Origin: Cytophagales bacterium
GTDB taxonomy: Bacteria > Bacteroidota > Bacteroidia > Cytophagales > Cyclobacteriaceae
Direction: 5' to 3'
Length of the DNA stretch: 13,819 bases
Assembly: GCA_029262955.1 (NCBI GenBank)
Contig: JAJCYL010000146.1
Location: 1-13,819, forward strand
This document shows positions 6,540-13,819 of the stretch, piece after piece. The stretch's first letter is position 1, and every line of letters begins with the position of its first letter. The translations under genes and the position numbers were made by a program. The notes under the pieces are model-generated. The model worked only from the letters and a program-made list of their open reading frames with translations, was not told the origin of the DNA and made no database searches.

Positions 6540-8077
6540 CAACCAGCGCACCCCCCGCTATCAATATCGACGTAATCTGATACTCCAGATCCGTCGTTGG
6601 CCGTAGCAGTAATCCTTGCTACACCAATAATATTTTTGGTAATAGAGACTGATCCTGAAGATGGATTGACGGATACGAAAGTACCGCCACTCATGACACT
6701 AACACTCCAAGAGAAGCTATTATTTGTTGCATCTGATGGAAGAGCAGAAGTGAACAAGGAAAAGTTCAGATCGCTACATCCATCAATATTCAAAATTTTT
6801 CCCGGTATCTCTAGTCCATCACTGTCTCTAATGGAAACACTGGTCACCAAAATAGGATTGACGGTAAACTCAGTATTGGCACTTGGGCCGTCGAGCGAGG
6901 TGGCAACAACTCTTAAACCTGTACAACCATCGTTAGGAATCTCACCGGTTACTATCCCATTCTCATCGACAGTTGCCTTGTCCGGTGATGCAGCCTTTGT
7001 CCGACACATTCCATTGTCAAATTCTTCAATAGTCCAGGTGATCGTTTGATCACTGGCATTGGCCGGTAAAATGGTTGCCTCCATTTGCCTGGTTTCATCA
7101 ACATCTAAGGTAAATGGAGACGATGGGTCCAAAGTTACACTTGTAACTAAAACCTTTACCACATGTACATCGGCCATTGCAGTCAGTGCTCCATCCGCTG
7201 TAGTTGCTACTAGAGCCAGTCCACAAGCATTACATTCACTGACTCCGGTAACTACTCCGGTTGTTGCGTCCACAATGGCATAAGTTTCGGGGTCTCCATC
7301 AATGTGCGTCAAGCTCCAGCCAACATTTTTATTGGTAGCGTCAGCAGGTGTTATGGTAGCAATTAACTGACCGGTTTCACCAATATTGACTGATAATGAA
7401 GTCAAGTCCAAAGTGACTCCGGTAACTGCAATATTTGTGACTGTGATAGTAGTTGAAGCAGTAAATTCACCATCAATGGTCTTTACCATAACGACTACCT
7501 CGCCTGCAGATATTGCAGTCACTAATCCAGCATCACTTACGGTTGCTATATCTTCAGCCGCGGTTTCAGCTTTTGTTCGTCCTGCAGGTAAGGAGACAGA
7601 CCAGGTTAAAGTCTTGACAGTCGCATCTTCAGGTGTAACAGTAGCGGTGAGTTGACTGGTTGCACCCACTTTAAGGTCCAAAGTTGTATTGTCCAAACTT
7701 ACTCCTGTTACCGCAATAACGTTGGCAATGACATTCACAGTCACCGTTGCCGATAAGTCAGTATTTGCTTCGGTTGCGGTCACTGTTGTTGTGCCCACAC
7801 TTTCTGCTGTTAACGTATTACCGCTTACACTGACTATGGTTTCATCTGCAGATAAAAATGAGATTTCTGCGAGGTCTCCATCGGTACCAGAAATATTGAT
7901 TTGTTCATCCAGATTAATACTAAATCCCTCTTTGACTTCAATTGTGCTTCCTTCAAAAGAAATACCGGAAATATCTATGCCGTCGTCATCATCGTCATCA
8001 TCACCACAGCCAAGGAGCGCAAGGGATATGAGAATAATGAAAGAATATAGCTGGGAGTATTTTATTTGATAGCACAT
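6539..8077 (-). CDS. Surface lipoprotein with five tandem bacterial Ig-like (BIG2-type) domains
   Basis: This is a predicted exported lipoprotein of 512 residues. A hydrophobic signal segment (about 9-23) ends in the lipobox LLGC, with Cys24 as the lipidated residue. Gly and seven consecutive Asp follow, an acidic tract resembling the Bacteroidota signal for display on the outer face of the outer membrane. The rest is five beta-rich repeats at about 36-118, 121-215, 216-308, 309-408 and 409-506. Repeats 2-5 open with VTxVxL or similar and share a Pro-x-[DN]-Ala-[ST/S] turn followed by W-[ST]. Repeats 3-5 contain Cys residues (282, 285, 358, 385, 434, 510) that may form disulfides. There is no catalytic domain, so adhesion, structural or ligand-binding roles are possible. 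A tagattta sequence at 8090-8097 on the minus strand is a possible -7 element. The gene stands alone. Confidence 0.88.
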   Translation of the reverse strand: MCYQIKYSQLYSFIILISLALLGCGDDDDDDDGIDISGISFEGSTIEVKEGFSINLDEQINISGTDGDLAEISFLSADETIVSVSGNTLTAESVGTTTVTATEANTDLSATVTVNVIANVIAVTGVSLDNTTLDLKVGATSQLTATVTPEDATVKTLTWSVSLPAGRTKAETAAEDIATVSDAGLVTAISAGEVVVMVKTIDGEFTASTTITVTNIAVTGVTLDLTSLSVNIGETGQLIATITPADATNKNVGWSLTHIDGDPETYAIVDATTGVVTGVSECNACGLALVATTADGALTAMADVHVVKVLVTSVTLDPSSPFTLDVDETRQMEATILPANASDQTITWTIEEFDNGMCRTKAASPDKATVDENGIVTGEIPNDGCTGLRVVATSLDGPSANTEFTVNPILVTSVSIRDSDGLEIPGKILNIDGCSDLNFSLFTSALPSDATNNSFSWSVSVMSGGTFVSVNPSSGSVSITKNIIGVARITATANDGSGVSDYVDIDSGGCAG

Positions 8078-8104
8078 ACGGGAGAATTTTAAATCTAATT
8101 TACT

Positions 8105-8172
8105 CCAATTAGGACTAAATTGATAATAACATGCACTTTATTATGAGGCAAGTAGTAAAGTGACCTAATTGG
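8105..8172. promoter_or_regulatory. Nested inverted repeats in the divergent region upstream of the lipoprotein gene
   Basis: The 183-bp divergent intergenic region holds two nested perfect inverted repeats. The outer arms are ccaattagg at 8105-8113 and cctaattgg at 8164-8172. The inner arms are cacttta at 8134-8140 and taaagtg at 8156-8162. The right-hand arms are separated by one base, the left-hand arms by 20. They could be operator half-sites or fold as a bulged stem in a long 5' leader. Function is not shown. Confidence 0.45.
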
Positions 8173-8226
8173 ATGCAAGCAATCATAAATGCGCTTTATT
8201 CTGATTAATAGCGAAGCTGAAACCTG

Positions 8227-8256
8227 TTTGAGTTAACTACCGGCCTAGTATCTTGC
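8227..8256 (+). promoter_or_regulatory. Weak candidate promoter of the PLP-enzyme gene
   Basis: tttg at 8227-8230 is followed after 18 bp by tatcttgc at 8249-8256, a 6-of-8 match to the Bacteroidota -7 consensus. It ends 4 bp before the ATG, which would give an almost leaderless mRNA. The call rests on spacing and partial matches only. Confidence 0.25.
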
Positions 8257-8260
8257 GTGT

Positions 8261-9361
8261 ATGAATTGGAAAGAAATTCGAAATAACTATCCACTAATAA
8301 CTAAATATACTTACCTGGACAATGCAAGAACGGGTGCCATTTCTACGGGTACTGCTGATGCATTAAAGGAACATATAGATGACTTCCTAATTGATGGTGC
8401 GCTCCATAGAGAGCAATGGATCGAGGTCAGGAAATCAGCCAGAAATAAAGTGGGCGAGATTTTGGGTAGCCAAAGTTCAGAAATTGGGTTTCTCACTGAT
8501 GTTTCAACCGGAATGAGTCTGGTAGCTGCTGCCATGAAGAAGTACAAGAAAGTGCTGTTAATTGCTGACGACTTTCCCTCTGTTGGCATTCCCTGGATAC
8601 GATCCGGATTTGAGATCACCTGGATTAAAAAGGAACATGACCTTACCATTGATTTTGAAAAAATTGAAGAAGCACTTAAGGGTGGAATTGACATACTCTC
8701 GATCAGCTGGGTGCAGTATAATTCCGGTTATAAGATCGATTTGGATATTCTGGGTGATTTATGTTTAAAATACGAGACTAAACTAATTGTTGACGGGACA
8801 CAGGGATTCTGTGCACTACCTGTTATACCAGCTAAATCCAAAGTGCATGTTTTTGTGTCGAGTGCATTTAAATGGATGACGTCCGGGTATGGTATCGCAG
8901 TCATCTATATCGATCCTGAATTAAGAAAGGACTTGGCTTTTGAAGCAGGCGGTTGGAACAGTTTGGTAGATTTTTTCGGATCATGGGAGAGTGCTGAAAA
9001 TTACAAAGACACTGCGGAGTTTATAGAATTAGCACATCCAAAGTATGCTAATCTCATTACATTAAACCATGCTTTGAGAGAGTTGCAGGAAATTGGGTTA
9101 GCTAAGATTCATGAGCGGGTAACAAACTTGTCGAAGTACCTACAATCAAACCTTGAAAATGCAGGCATCGAAACTTTGTCCAACTTCTCTGATACTGAAT
9201 GCTCGGGTATTCGATTGATGAGAGGCAACAAGGACATATTCAACAAACTGGAGTCAGAGAATGTCAAGGTCACTTTTAGAGAAGATTATTTTAGAGTGGC
9301 CACTCACTTTTACAATGAAGAGGAGGATATTGATAGGTTGATTGACTCAATAATGGGATAG
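8261..9361 (+). CDS. Class-V aminotransferase-fold PLP-dependent enzyme, substrate unknown
   Basis: This is a fold-type I PLP enzyme of the aminotransferase class V group (the family of NifS/SufS, kynureninase and isopenicillin N epimerase), 366 residues. The N-terminal YLDNARTGAIS (18-28) is the family opening. Asp178 and Gln181 in DGTQG should contact the PLP ring, and Lys204 in SSAFKWMTSGYG is the predicted Schiff-base lysine. The C-terminal FRVATHFYNEEEDIDRLID matches the small domain. Two cysteine desulfurase features are missing. The position before the Lys is Phe203 rather than His, and no catalytic Cys loop (RxGxxCAxP-like) is present near the C-terminus. A cysteine desulfurase role is therefore unlikely; an epimerase, lyase or aminotransferase activity is possible. 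It is followed 51 bp later by a lipid kinase gene on the same strand, with no other pathway partner in view. Confidence 0.88.
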   Translation: MNWKEIRNNYPLITKYTYLDNARTGAISTGTADALKEHIDDFLIDGALHREQWIEVRKSARNKVGEILGSQSSEIGFLTDVSTGMSLVAAAMKKYKKVLLIADDFPSVGIPWIRSGFEITWIKKEHDLTIDFEKIEEALKGGIDILSISWVQYNSGYKIDLDILGDLCLKYETKLIVDGTQGFCALPVIPAKSKVHVFVSSAFKWMTSGYGIAVIYIDPELRKDLAFEAGGWNSLVDFFGSWESAENYKDTAEFIELAHPKYANLITLNHALRELQEIGLAKIHERVTNLSKYLQSNLENAGIETLSNFSDTECSGIRLMRGNKDIFNKLESENVKVTFREDYFRVATHFYNEEEDIDRLIDSIMG

Positions 9362-9412
9362 TCAGTCCTTCCAGAAAGAAGTGTTGGTTAGCTCTAAATT
9401 TACTTTCGCTGG

Positions 9413-10258
9413 ATGAAGAACTTTCTAATTATAGTTAACCCAGGAAAGGGACTCCATAAAATTACAGAACGGGTCTGCGCTACAATTGAGGGTAAAGGGC
9501 ATACATCACAGGTATTGTCTCAATTGGATCGGAGTAGCCTGGATGGCTACTCGGATATCATTCTGATCGGTGGAGACGGAACATTGAACTATATCATTAA
9601 CCAGTTACCAACTTTTGAATTGCCAATCGGTATAATTCCTGCTGGTAGTGGCAACGATTATGTCAAAGCACTAAATATTGGAAGTAACCTGGTCCAGCAA
9701 ATTGAGATTGCCATTGATGGTACTGCCATTTCGGTTGATTTAGGAAGTTGCAATGAGAAGCTCTTCCTAAATGGTTTTGGGTTGGGCTTCGATGGCCAGA
9801 TTGCTAAATCTTTCGAGGAGAATAGAACAATACTGAGAGGCCATGCAGCCTATTATTACCATGTTGTAAAAACTTTGGCTGGATTTCAGCCACGTCCATT
9901 GAAGTTTTCGATTGATGGAAAGGAATTTGATGATAAAGTACTACTACTCACAATAGGAAAAGGAACCACATTTGGAGGAGGATTCAAACTTACTCCTCAT
10001 GCCGATCTTGAAGATGGCCAATTTGCTATAAGTATTATTCGTGACCTTAAACCACTCAAGAGATTTTTAAATATTCACAGACTTCAGCAAGGGTCCCACG
10101 ACAATTTAGAGGAAGTGCAATTTCTGAAAGGCAAACACATCACAATTGAACCTCAGCCTAATCTAACTGCACACATTGACGGTGAATTAATTGGTAGTCC
10201 TCCTTTTGGGATTAGGGTTTTGCCAGGAAAGCTAAGAATAAAGGTCTGTCCAATTTAG
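9413..10258 (+). CDS. Diacylglycerol kinase-family lipid kinase
   Basis: This is a soluble lipid kinase of the DagK_cat superfamily (relatives are YegS, DgkB and sphingosine kinases), 281 residues, the usual size. The N-terminal FLIIVNPGKG (4-13) opens the nucleotide-binding domain. The ATP-binding motif GGDGTLN lies at 53-59 and the second conserved motif IPAGSGNDY at 75-83. The C-terminal beta domain contains NGFGLGFDG (120-128), GGGFKLTPHADLEDG (188-202) and HIDGELI (254-260), in the expected order. The predicted activity is ATP-dependent phosphorylation of diacylglycerol or a related lipid at the inner membrane; the lipid cannot be assigned. It may be co-transcribed with the PLP-enzyme gene 51 bp upstream. 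Its stop is only 2 bp from the stop of the convergent ParA-like gene, with no visible terminator between. Confidence 0.93.
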   Translation: MKNFLIIVNPGKGLHKITERVCATIEGKGHTSQVLSQLDRSSLDGYSDIILIGGDGTLNYIINQLPTFELPIGIIPAGSGNDYVKALNIGSNLVQQIEIAIDGTAISVDLGSCNEKLFLNGFGLGFDGQIAKSFEENRTILRGHAAYYYHVVKTLAGFQPRPLKFSIDGKEFDDKVLLLTIGKGTTFGGGFKLTPHADLEDGQFAISIIRDLKPLKRFLNIHRLQQGSHDNLEEVQFLKGKHITIEPQPNLTAHIDGELIGSPPFGIRVLPGKLRIKVCPI

Positions 10259-10260
10259 GG

Positions 10261-11106
10261 TTATCTGACAACCGATGCTCCGGACCATGAACCTCCGTGA
10301 GGCCTAAGTTTTTCTATGGAGCTCAAAGGGATTCTTTTCACTTCCCTGGAGTTGAGTTTTTCAACCACCAAATCGCAAAGTGCTAAGAAATCACTTGCGA
10401 TGTTGCTCTGTGGATCGCCCGAATTTCTCACGAACCTACGGTCTGAGGTTTCATTGATCTGGACAGCATTTCGAACAGTTTTAGTGATAAGGAATGATCC
10501 AAAAATGCGTTTAGCAACCTGGACCATTTTTCGATGATACAAAAAATTCCTTCTGTATCTGTTCAAAAAGATCCCAAGGACATTAATTGGTTTCGTTTTT
10601 TCCATTTCCCTGATATATCTCAGTAGTTTCACTGCGCCCTTTAATGAAAAAACGTCAGGAGTGGCAGGGATCAATAGGTTATCCGAACTGCTTAAAACAG
10701 CTTTTACTGTTTTCCCAAAGTAGGATGGGCAGTCGATCAGAACAATGTCATAGTTCATTTTGACACGCTCCAACAATCTTTGTAAAATAACAGATCCGAA
10801 CTCAATAAATTGGCTATTGGATTCTAGTTCTATCATGTTGTAGTGACCTGGGATAAGGTCTAACCTCCCATTCACCTTAATTGGCAGAATAGTTGGAATA
10901 CTATTGTGCACAAATTCTTTGAGGTAGGCATATACATTATTCTTACTCTTACAATTAAGAATGAGAGCATTTGATAGGTTACATTGTGGGTCACAATCTA
11001 TGACCAACACTTTGTATTTCCTAGACCACCCACATGCCAGGTTGAAGGCAGAAGTAGTCTTTCCAACTCCTCCTTTGAAGTTGTAAATGGCAATTGTGTT
11101 GTTCAT
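10261..11106 (-). CDS. ParA/Soj-family ATPase without an adjacent ParB
   Basis: This is a deviant Walker-A ATPase of the ParA/MinD superfamily, 281 residues. The P-loop KGGVGKTT (11-18) includes the signature first Lys. DCDPQCNLS (37-45) is the A' motif, and VLIDCPS (122-128) is the Walker B region, followed by PATPDVFSLKG. A TVRNAVQINETSD stretch (210-222) matches the Soj-type segment before the C-terminal helices. Such proteins bind DNA or membrane surfaces as ATP dimers and position chromosomes, plasmids or protein clusters. A partner (ParB, MinE-like or cargo adaptor) is normally encoded next door, but none is visible: the neighbours are an Lgt-like gene and a lipid kinase. The C-terminal tail is Gly/Ser-rich (HGGSWSGAS). 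A separate promoter and palindrome precede the gene. A chromosomal orphan positioning factor or a remnant of a mobile element are both possible. Confidence 0.92.
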   Translation of the reverse strand: MNNTIAIYNFKGGVGKTTSAFNLACGWSRKYKVLVIDCDPQCNLSNALILNCKSKNNVYAYLKEFVHNSIPTILPIKVNGRLDLIPGHYNMIELESNSQFIEFGSVILQRLLERVKMNYDIVLIDCPSYFGKTVKAVLSSSDNLLIPATPDVFSLKGAVKLLRYIREMEKTKPINVLGIFLNRYRRNFLYHRKMVQVAKRIFGSFLITKTVRNAVQINETSDRRFVRNSGDPQSNIASDFLALCDLVVEKLNSREVKRIPLSSIEKLRPHGGSWSGASVVR

Positions 11107-11123
11107 TTTTCATTAGAGCTGGT

Positions 11124-11140
11124 TGTCTCAAATAGAGACA
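11124..11140. promoter_or_regulatory. Operator-like palindrome over the parA-type gene promoter
   Basis: The arms tgtctc and gagaca are perfectly complementary around the 5-bp centre aaata. The site lies 18-34 bp before the ParA-family ATG and covers the predicted -7 element. This placement suggests a binding site for a repressor, possibly autoregulatory; this is inference from position and symmetry. Confidence 0.45.
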
Positions 11141-11157
11141 TCTCAAAAAGATACCAA
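11129..11157 (-). promoter_or_regulatory. Candidate promoter of the ParA-family gene
   Basis: On the minus strand, ttg at 11157-11155 (within a tttttgg run) is followed after 18 bp by tctatttg at 11136-11129, a 7-of-8 match to the Bacteroidota -7 consensus TANNTTTG. It lies in the 94-bp gap after the Lgt-like gene, so the ParA-family gene need not depend on the upstream operon. Confidence 0.42.
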
Positions 11158-11200
11158 AAATTCTTGTAATATTAATCCCGTTGCTGTAATGAATGTAACC

Positions 11201-12001
11201 TCAATTCTCTTGATGGCTCGTCTTTCGACTCTGTCTATTTAACCTTATGTAGTACCAGATCACCATTCCAACTAAGAAAAGAGAGATAAACTGACTGTGT
11301 GTGAGATAATTTTCAATGATGTAACCTCTTGTTTCATCTCCCCGAAAAATTTCTATAACCCCGCGTCCAAAAGCATAAAGAGCGATATATATCAGGAATA
11401 GTTGGCCACTGAATCTCTTGTGTCTTTTAAACATCAATAGAATTATAAGGATAGATAACAGCAGGGCAATGCTGTATAGCTGAGTGGGGTGAAGATGTTG
11501 ATCAAGGGGAGCCTTAGCTAATTCATTGGTAAACTCGATATAAATGCCGCCATCCGTTGGTAGGCCATAGCAACAACCTGCTAAAAGGCATCCTGTTCTA
11601 CCTGAGGCATGAAGGATTACTGTTCCAACTGCCAATATGTCTAAGAATGGGAGCAGGGGTAGCGATTTTTTCCTGAAATACCAGATGACCGAGGGAACAG
11701 CAAAGAGTAAAGAGCCATAGAATACAAAGCCAGTTCTAAAATTCTTAAGCATATTTTCTGGAGGGAAAAAGTAGTACGACGGATCTTCCAGATAGTACAA
11801 TAACTTGCCTCCCACAAATGCAGTAATAATGACGATACGGGCAAACGCCTGAATATTCTCAACCAGTATCCCCAGTTCTTTTTTAGCATGGTGCGATATA
11901 TATAAATAGGCAAAGACAGCCCCTATCATTATCATTACTCCATAGCCATAAATAGGAAAGGCTATCCCGAAAAGTTCGAAGTCAAATAGAACGGGGCGCA
12001 T
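11201..12001 (-). CDS. Lgt-family (prolipoprotein diacylglyceryl transferase-like) membrane protein
   Basis: This is a polytopic membrane protein of the Lgt family, 266 residues with about seven hydrophobic segments. Canonical Lgt transfers diacylglycerol from phosphatidylglycerol to the lipobox cysteine of prolipoproteins. Family landmarks are present: FVFYGSLL (92-99), His131 upstream of G134-R135, HPTQLY (171-176), and FGRGVIEIFRGDETRGY (211-227) with the C-terminal Arg/Glu pattern. In the signature, however, the usual Asn after GRxG is Cys138, and the usual Glu is Cys143, giving GRTGCLLAGCCYG. This variant marks a known divergent branch of the family. The protein may be a genuine Lgt or a paralogue with a different acceptor, so the symbol lgt is withheld. 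It begins 4 bp after the symporter stop codon and is probably in the same operon. Confidence 0.87.
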   Translation of the reverse strand: MRPVLFDFELFGIAFPIYGYGVMIMIGAVFAYLYISHHAKKELGILVENIQAFARIVIITAFVGGKLLYYLEDPSYYFFPPENMLKNFRTGFVFYGSLLFAVPSVIWYFRKKSLPLLPFLDILAVGTVILHASGRTGCLLAGCCYGLPTDGGIYIEFTNELAKAPLDQHLHPTQLYSIALLLSILIILLMFKRHKRFSGQLFLIYIALYAFGRGVIEIFRGDETRGYIIENYLTHSQFISLFLVGMVIWYYIRLNRQSRKTSHQEN

Positions 12002-12005
12002 GATG

Positions 12006-13748
12006 TTAAGAAGCGGGGCTGACGTTTTTGCCGAATAATGAAACCATATAACTTGTTATAATAACAACCAATGTTCCTACGGGATTAAGCCATAAATAAG
12101 AAACACTTTTGACATAGCCGGTAGGGCATTGAGTGCTAAATGCAGTTTGAATAAGTTCTGGAAGAAACAATAAGACGTGACCTGTTTCAGGATTTATATA
12201 AATGCTATCAACCAGGAAGACTGAAACTATGCCGGTGAGTAAACCGACAAATGCACCCGTGGCATTGACTTTTTTAATAAACAGGACAACAAATATTCCG
12301 AGAATGGAGCCGTAAAAATAGCTACCAATAAGGTTTACTAACTCAATCAGAGATTTGGTTTCACCAATTAACAAAGCGCCAAGTGTGGCAAAAGTTCCCC
12401 AGAAAACAGTAGAAATTCTGGTAAAACGCAGAAAGTGCTTATCAGAGCCTTCCCCTTTTTTCAGTCTTTGGTACCAATCTACTGTCGTACTGGCTGCCAA
12501 TGAATTCAACCCCGAGTCCATGCTTGTAAAAGCAGCGGCAAAAATGGCTGCTATGATTAGACCAATAATGCCATTCGGCAATTCCTTTAGAACAAAATAT
12601 GGTAAGACATAGTTGGTGTCATTTCGCACTTCACCATCCTGCCGGGTTAGAGATACGATTTGTTGATCCCGGTAATAATTACATTGATTATCACTATCTA
12701 TGAAAGCCGTTCGGTGATTATCAGACTTTTCACCTAAATACTGATAAGCCATTTTTTCCCTCGCAGCCAGGGCAATTGAAAATTGTTTCTGATTTTCACT
12801 TCTATTAATTACCGCATCATTGCTTTCCGGGATGAAAAGCAGGGGAGCCGGGCTAAAAATGAAAAAGACATAGATCATGGCACCAATCAACAACATAAAG
12901 AACATCATTGGAATTTTTGCAAAGGCAGATAATATCAATGAGCCTTTGGCATGACTCAATGACTTAGCGGTCAAATATCTCTGTACCTGGGTCTGATCAC
13001 TTCCGAAATAGGATAGAAAAAGAAAAACACCAGCAATTAAGCCACTCCAAACCGTATATTTTTGAGAAACATCAAATTTGAAATCCAGAATGTTGAGTTT
13101 TCCTAGCGTCCCGGCAAGGTGCAGGCTGTCCACAAACCCTACGTTTTCAGGTAATTTATAAATGATGAAAAAGAAGCAAAATACCAGTCCAGCAACCATA
13201 ATAGCCAGTTGCTTTATATCTGTACGGATAACTCCGGTTATGCCACCAAAGAAGGTGTAAATAGTGACTGTAATTCCAGTCAATAAGATGGTAACGTATA
13301 AAGGGATGTTAAGAATTAGCGCTAAAACATAGGCTGGTGCAGCAATTACTGTCCCCATAGCCAGCCCTCTTGATAGCAAAAAGAGCATACTGGTGGTCAG
13401 TCTTACTTTGAGACCAAATCTTTGCTCCAGTACCTCATAGGCAGTAAAGATTTTAGCCTTGTAAAAGAATGGGACAAGTGTAACGCATAGAATGACCATT
13501 GCTATTGGAAGCCCCAGGTACATTTGCAAAAAGCTCATGTCATGCATGTAAGCAAATCCGGTGGTGGCTATGAATGATATTGCCGATGCCTGGGTTGCCA
13601 TCACAGAAATGCCAATGGCCCACCAAGGCATGCTTCTATTTGCCAAAAGAAGTCCCTCAACACTTTGCCTGGAGCTAGATTGACGCAGACCATCCCACAG
13701 AGTGAATGCGAAAAATAAAACGATAATTGCCCAATCTAACCAGGTCAT
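12006..13748 (-). CDS. Sodium:solute symporter (SSS family)
   Basis: This is a Na+-coupled secondary transporter of the SSS/SGLT family, 580 residues with about 13-14 predicted membrane segments. The first core helix holds ATQASAISFI (51-60), where the Na+ site begins. FTAYEVLEQRFG (101-112) is a conserved loop, and YFGSDQTQVQRYL (247-259) is a family signature. AAAFTSMDSGLNSLAAS (404-420) supplies the Thr408/Ser409 pair expected at the Na2 site. A hydrophilic stretch of about 80 residues (303-385) separates two membrane segments; comparable extensions occur in Bacteroidota sugar and sialic acid transporters of this family. The substrate is not predictable; a sugar or carboxylate is plausible. 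The ATG at 13748 gives a normal N-terminus starting just before the first membrane segment. It is the first gene of a minus-strand operon with the Lgt-like gene. Confidence 0.93.
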   Translation of the reverse strand: MTWLDWAIIVLFFAFTLWDGLRQSSSRQSVEGLLLANRSMPWWAIGISVMATQASAISFIATTGFAYMHDMSFLQMYLGLPIAMVILCVTLVPFFYKAKIFTAYEVLEQRFGLKVRLTTSMLFLLSRGLAMGTVIAAPAYVLALILNIPLYVTILLTGITVTIYTFFGGITGVIRTDIKQLAIMVAGLVFCFFFIIYKLPENVGFVDSLHLAGTLGKLNILDFKFDVSQKYTVWSGLIAGVFLFLSYFGSDQTQVQRYLTAKSLSHAKGSLILSAFAKIPMMFFMLLIGAMIYVFFIFSPAPLLFIPESNDAVINRSENQKQFSIALAAREKMAYQYLGEKSDNHRTAFIDSDNQCNYYRDQQIVSLTRQDGEVRNDTNYVLPYFVLKELPNGIIGLIIAAIFAAAFTSMDSGLNSLAASTTVDWYQRLKKGEGSDKHFLRFTRISTVFWGTFATLGALLIGETKSLIELVNLIGSYFYGSILGIFVVLFIKKVNATGAFVGLLTGIVSVFLVDSIYINPETGHVLLFLPELIQTAFSTQCPTGYVKSVSYLWLNPVGTLVVIITSYMVSLFGKNVSPAS

Positions 13749-13819
13749 GGCGGCAAGTTAACACAAGGGTCATTTCTATGGGAATCAATCAACAGATTTA
13801 GTCTGTGGTCTGTCGTAGT

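Noticed and set aside
6597..8069. Several plus-strand reading frames opposite the Ig-repeat lipoprotein
   Set aside because: They are low-complexity Thr/Val/Ser/Ala-rich translations of the antisense of a clearly real repeat protein.
8311..8694. A 127-residue minus-strand reading frame opposite the PLP-enzyme gene
   Set aside because: The sense strand encodes conserved aminotransferase-fold motifs; the antisense frame has no family features.
10256..10263. A shared terminator between the convergent lipid kinase and ParA-family genes
   Set aside because: Only 2 bp separate the stop codons, and no hairpin with a T-tract was found around them.

Overview
The window looks like a chromosomal segment of a Bacteroidota bacterium, probably a free-living Cytophagales-type organism. 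This is an inference from protein style and regulatory signals. Starts mostly lack a clear Shine-Dalgarno sequence. Sequences resembling the Bacteroidota -7 element (TANNTTTG) lie before several genes. A lipoprotein carries an Asp tract right after its lipobox cysteine, as in Bacteroidota surface-export signals. Palindromic repeats of the gggatttgtaatccc type fill one intergenic gap. No rRNA, tRNA, transposase, phage gene or CRISPR array was seen.

Layout: (1) Nt 2-2011, plus strand: a large M1-family zinc metallopeptidase, truncated by the left window edge. (2) Nt 2001-2420: an imperfect tandem array of palindrome-bearing repeats filling the gap between two convergent genes. (3) Nt 5186-2432, minus strand: sppA (envelope protease) followed by bioB (biotin synthase), 25 bp apart and probably co-transcribed. 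(4) Nt 5266-6510, plus strand: folK (folate synthesis) and a TauE/SafE permease, 3 bp apart and ended by an intrinsic terminator. (5) Nt 8077-6541, minus strand: a predicted surface lipoprotein of five bacterial Ig-like domains. (6) Nt 8261-9361 and 9413-10258, plus strand: a class-V aminotransferase-fold PLP enzyme and a diacylglycerol-kinase-family lipid kinase. (7) Nt 13748-10261, minus strand: a Na+/solute symporter, an Lgt-family protein 4 bp downstream, then a ParA-family ATPase with its own apparent promoter and a palindrome over the -7 element.

Most genes are recognisable housekeeping or envelope functions: cofactor synthesis (bioB, folK), envelope proteolysis and lipoprotein or lipid metabolism (sppA, Lgt-like, lipid kinase), and transport (SSS, TauE). 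No multi-gene accessory or defence system is evident. The most unusual items are the repeat array, whose unit includes the last codons and stop of the peptidase gene; the solitary ParA ATPase with an operator-like palindrome and no ParB partner in view; the Lgt-family protein whose signature Asn and Glu are replaced by Cys; and the PLP enzyme without the usual cysteine-desulfurase residues.
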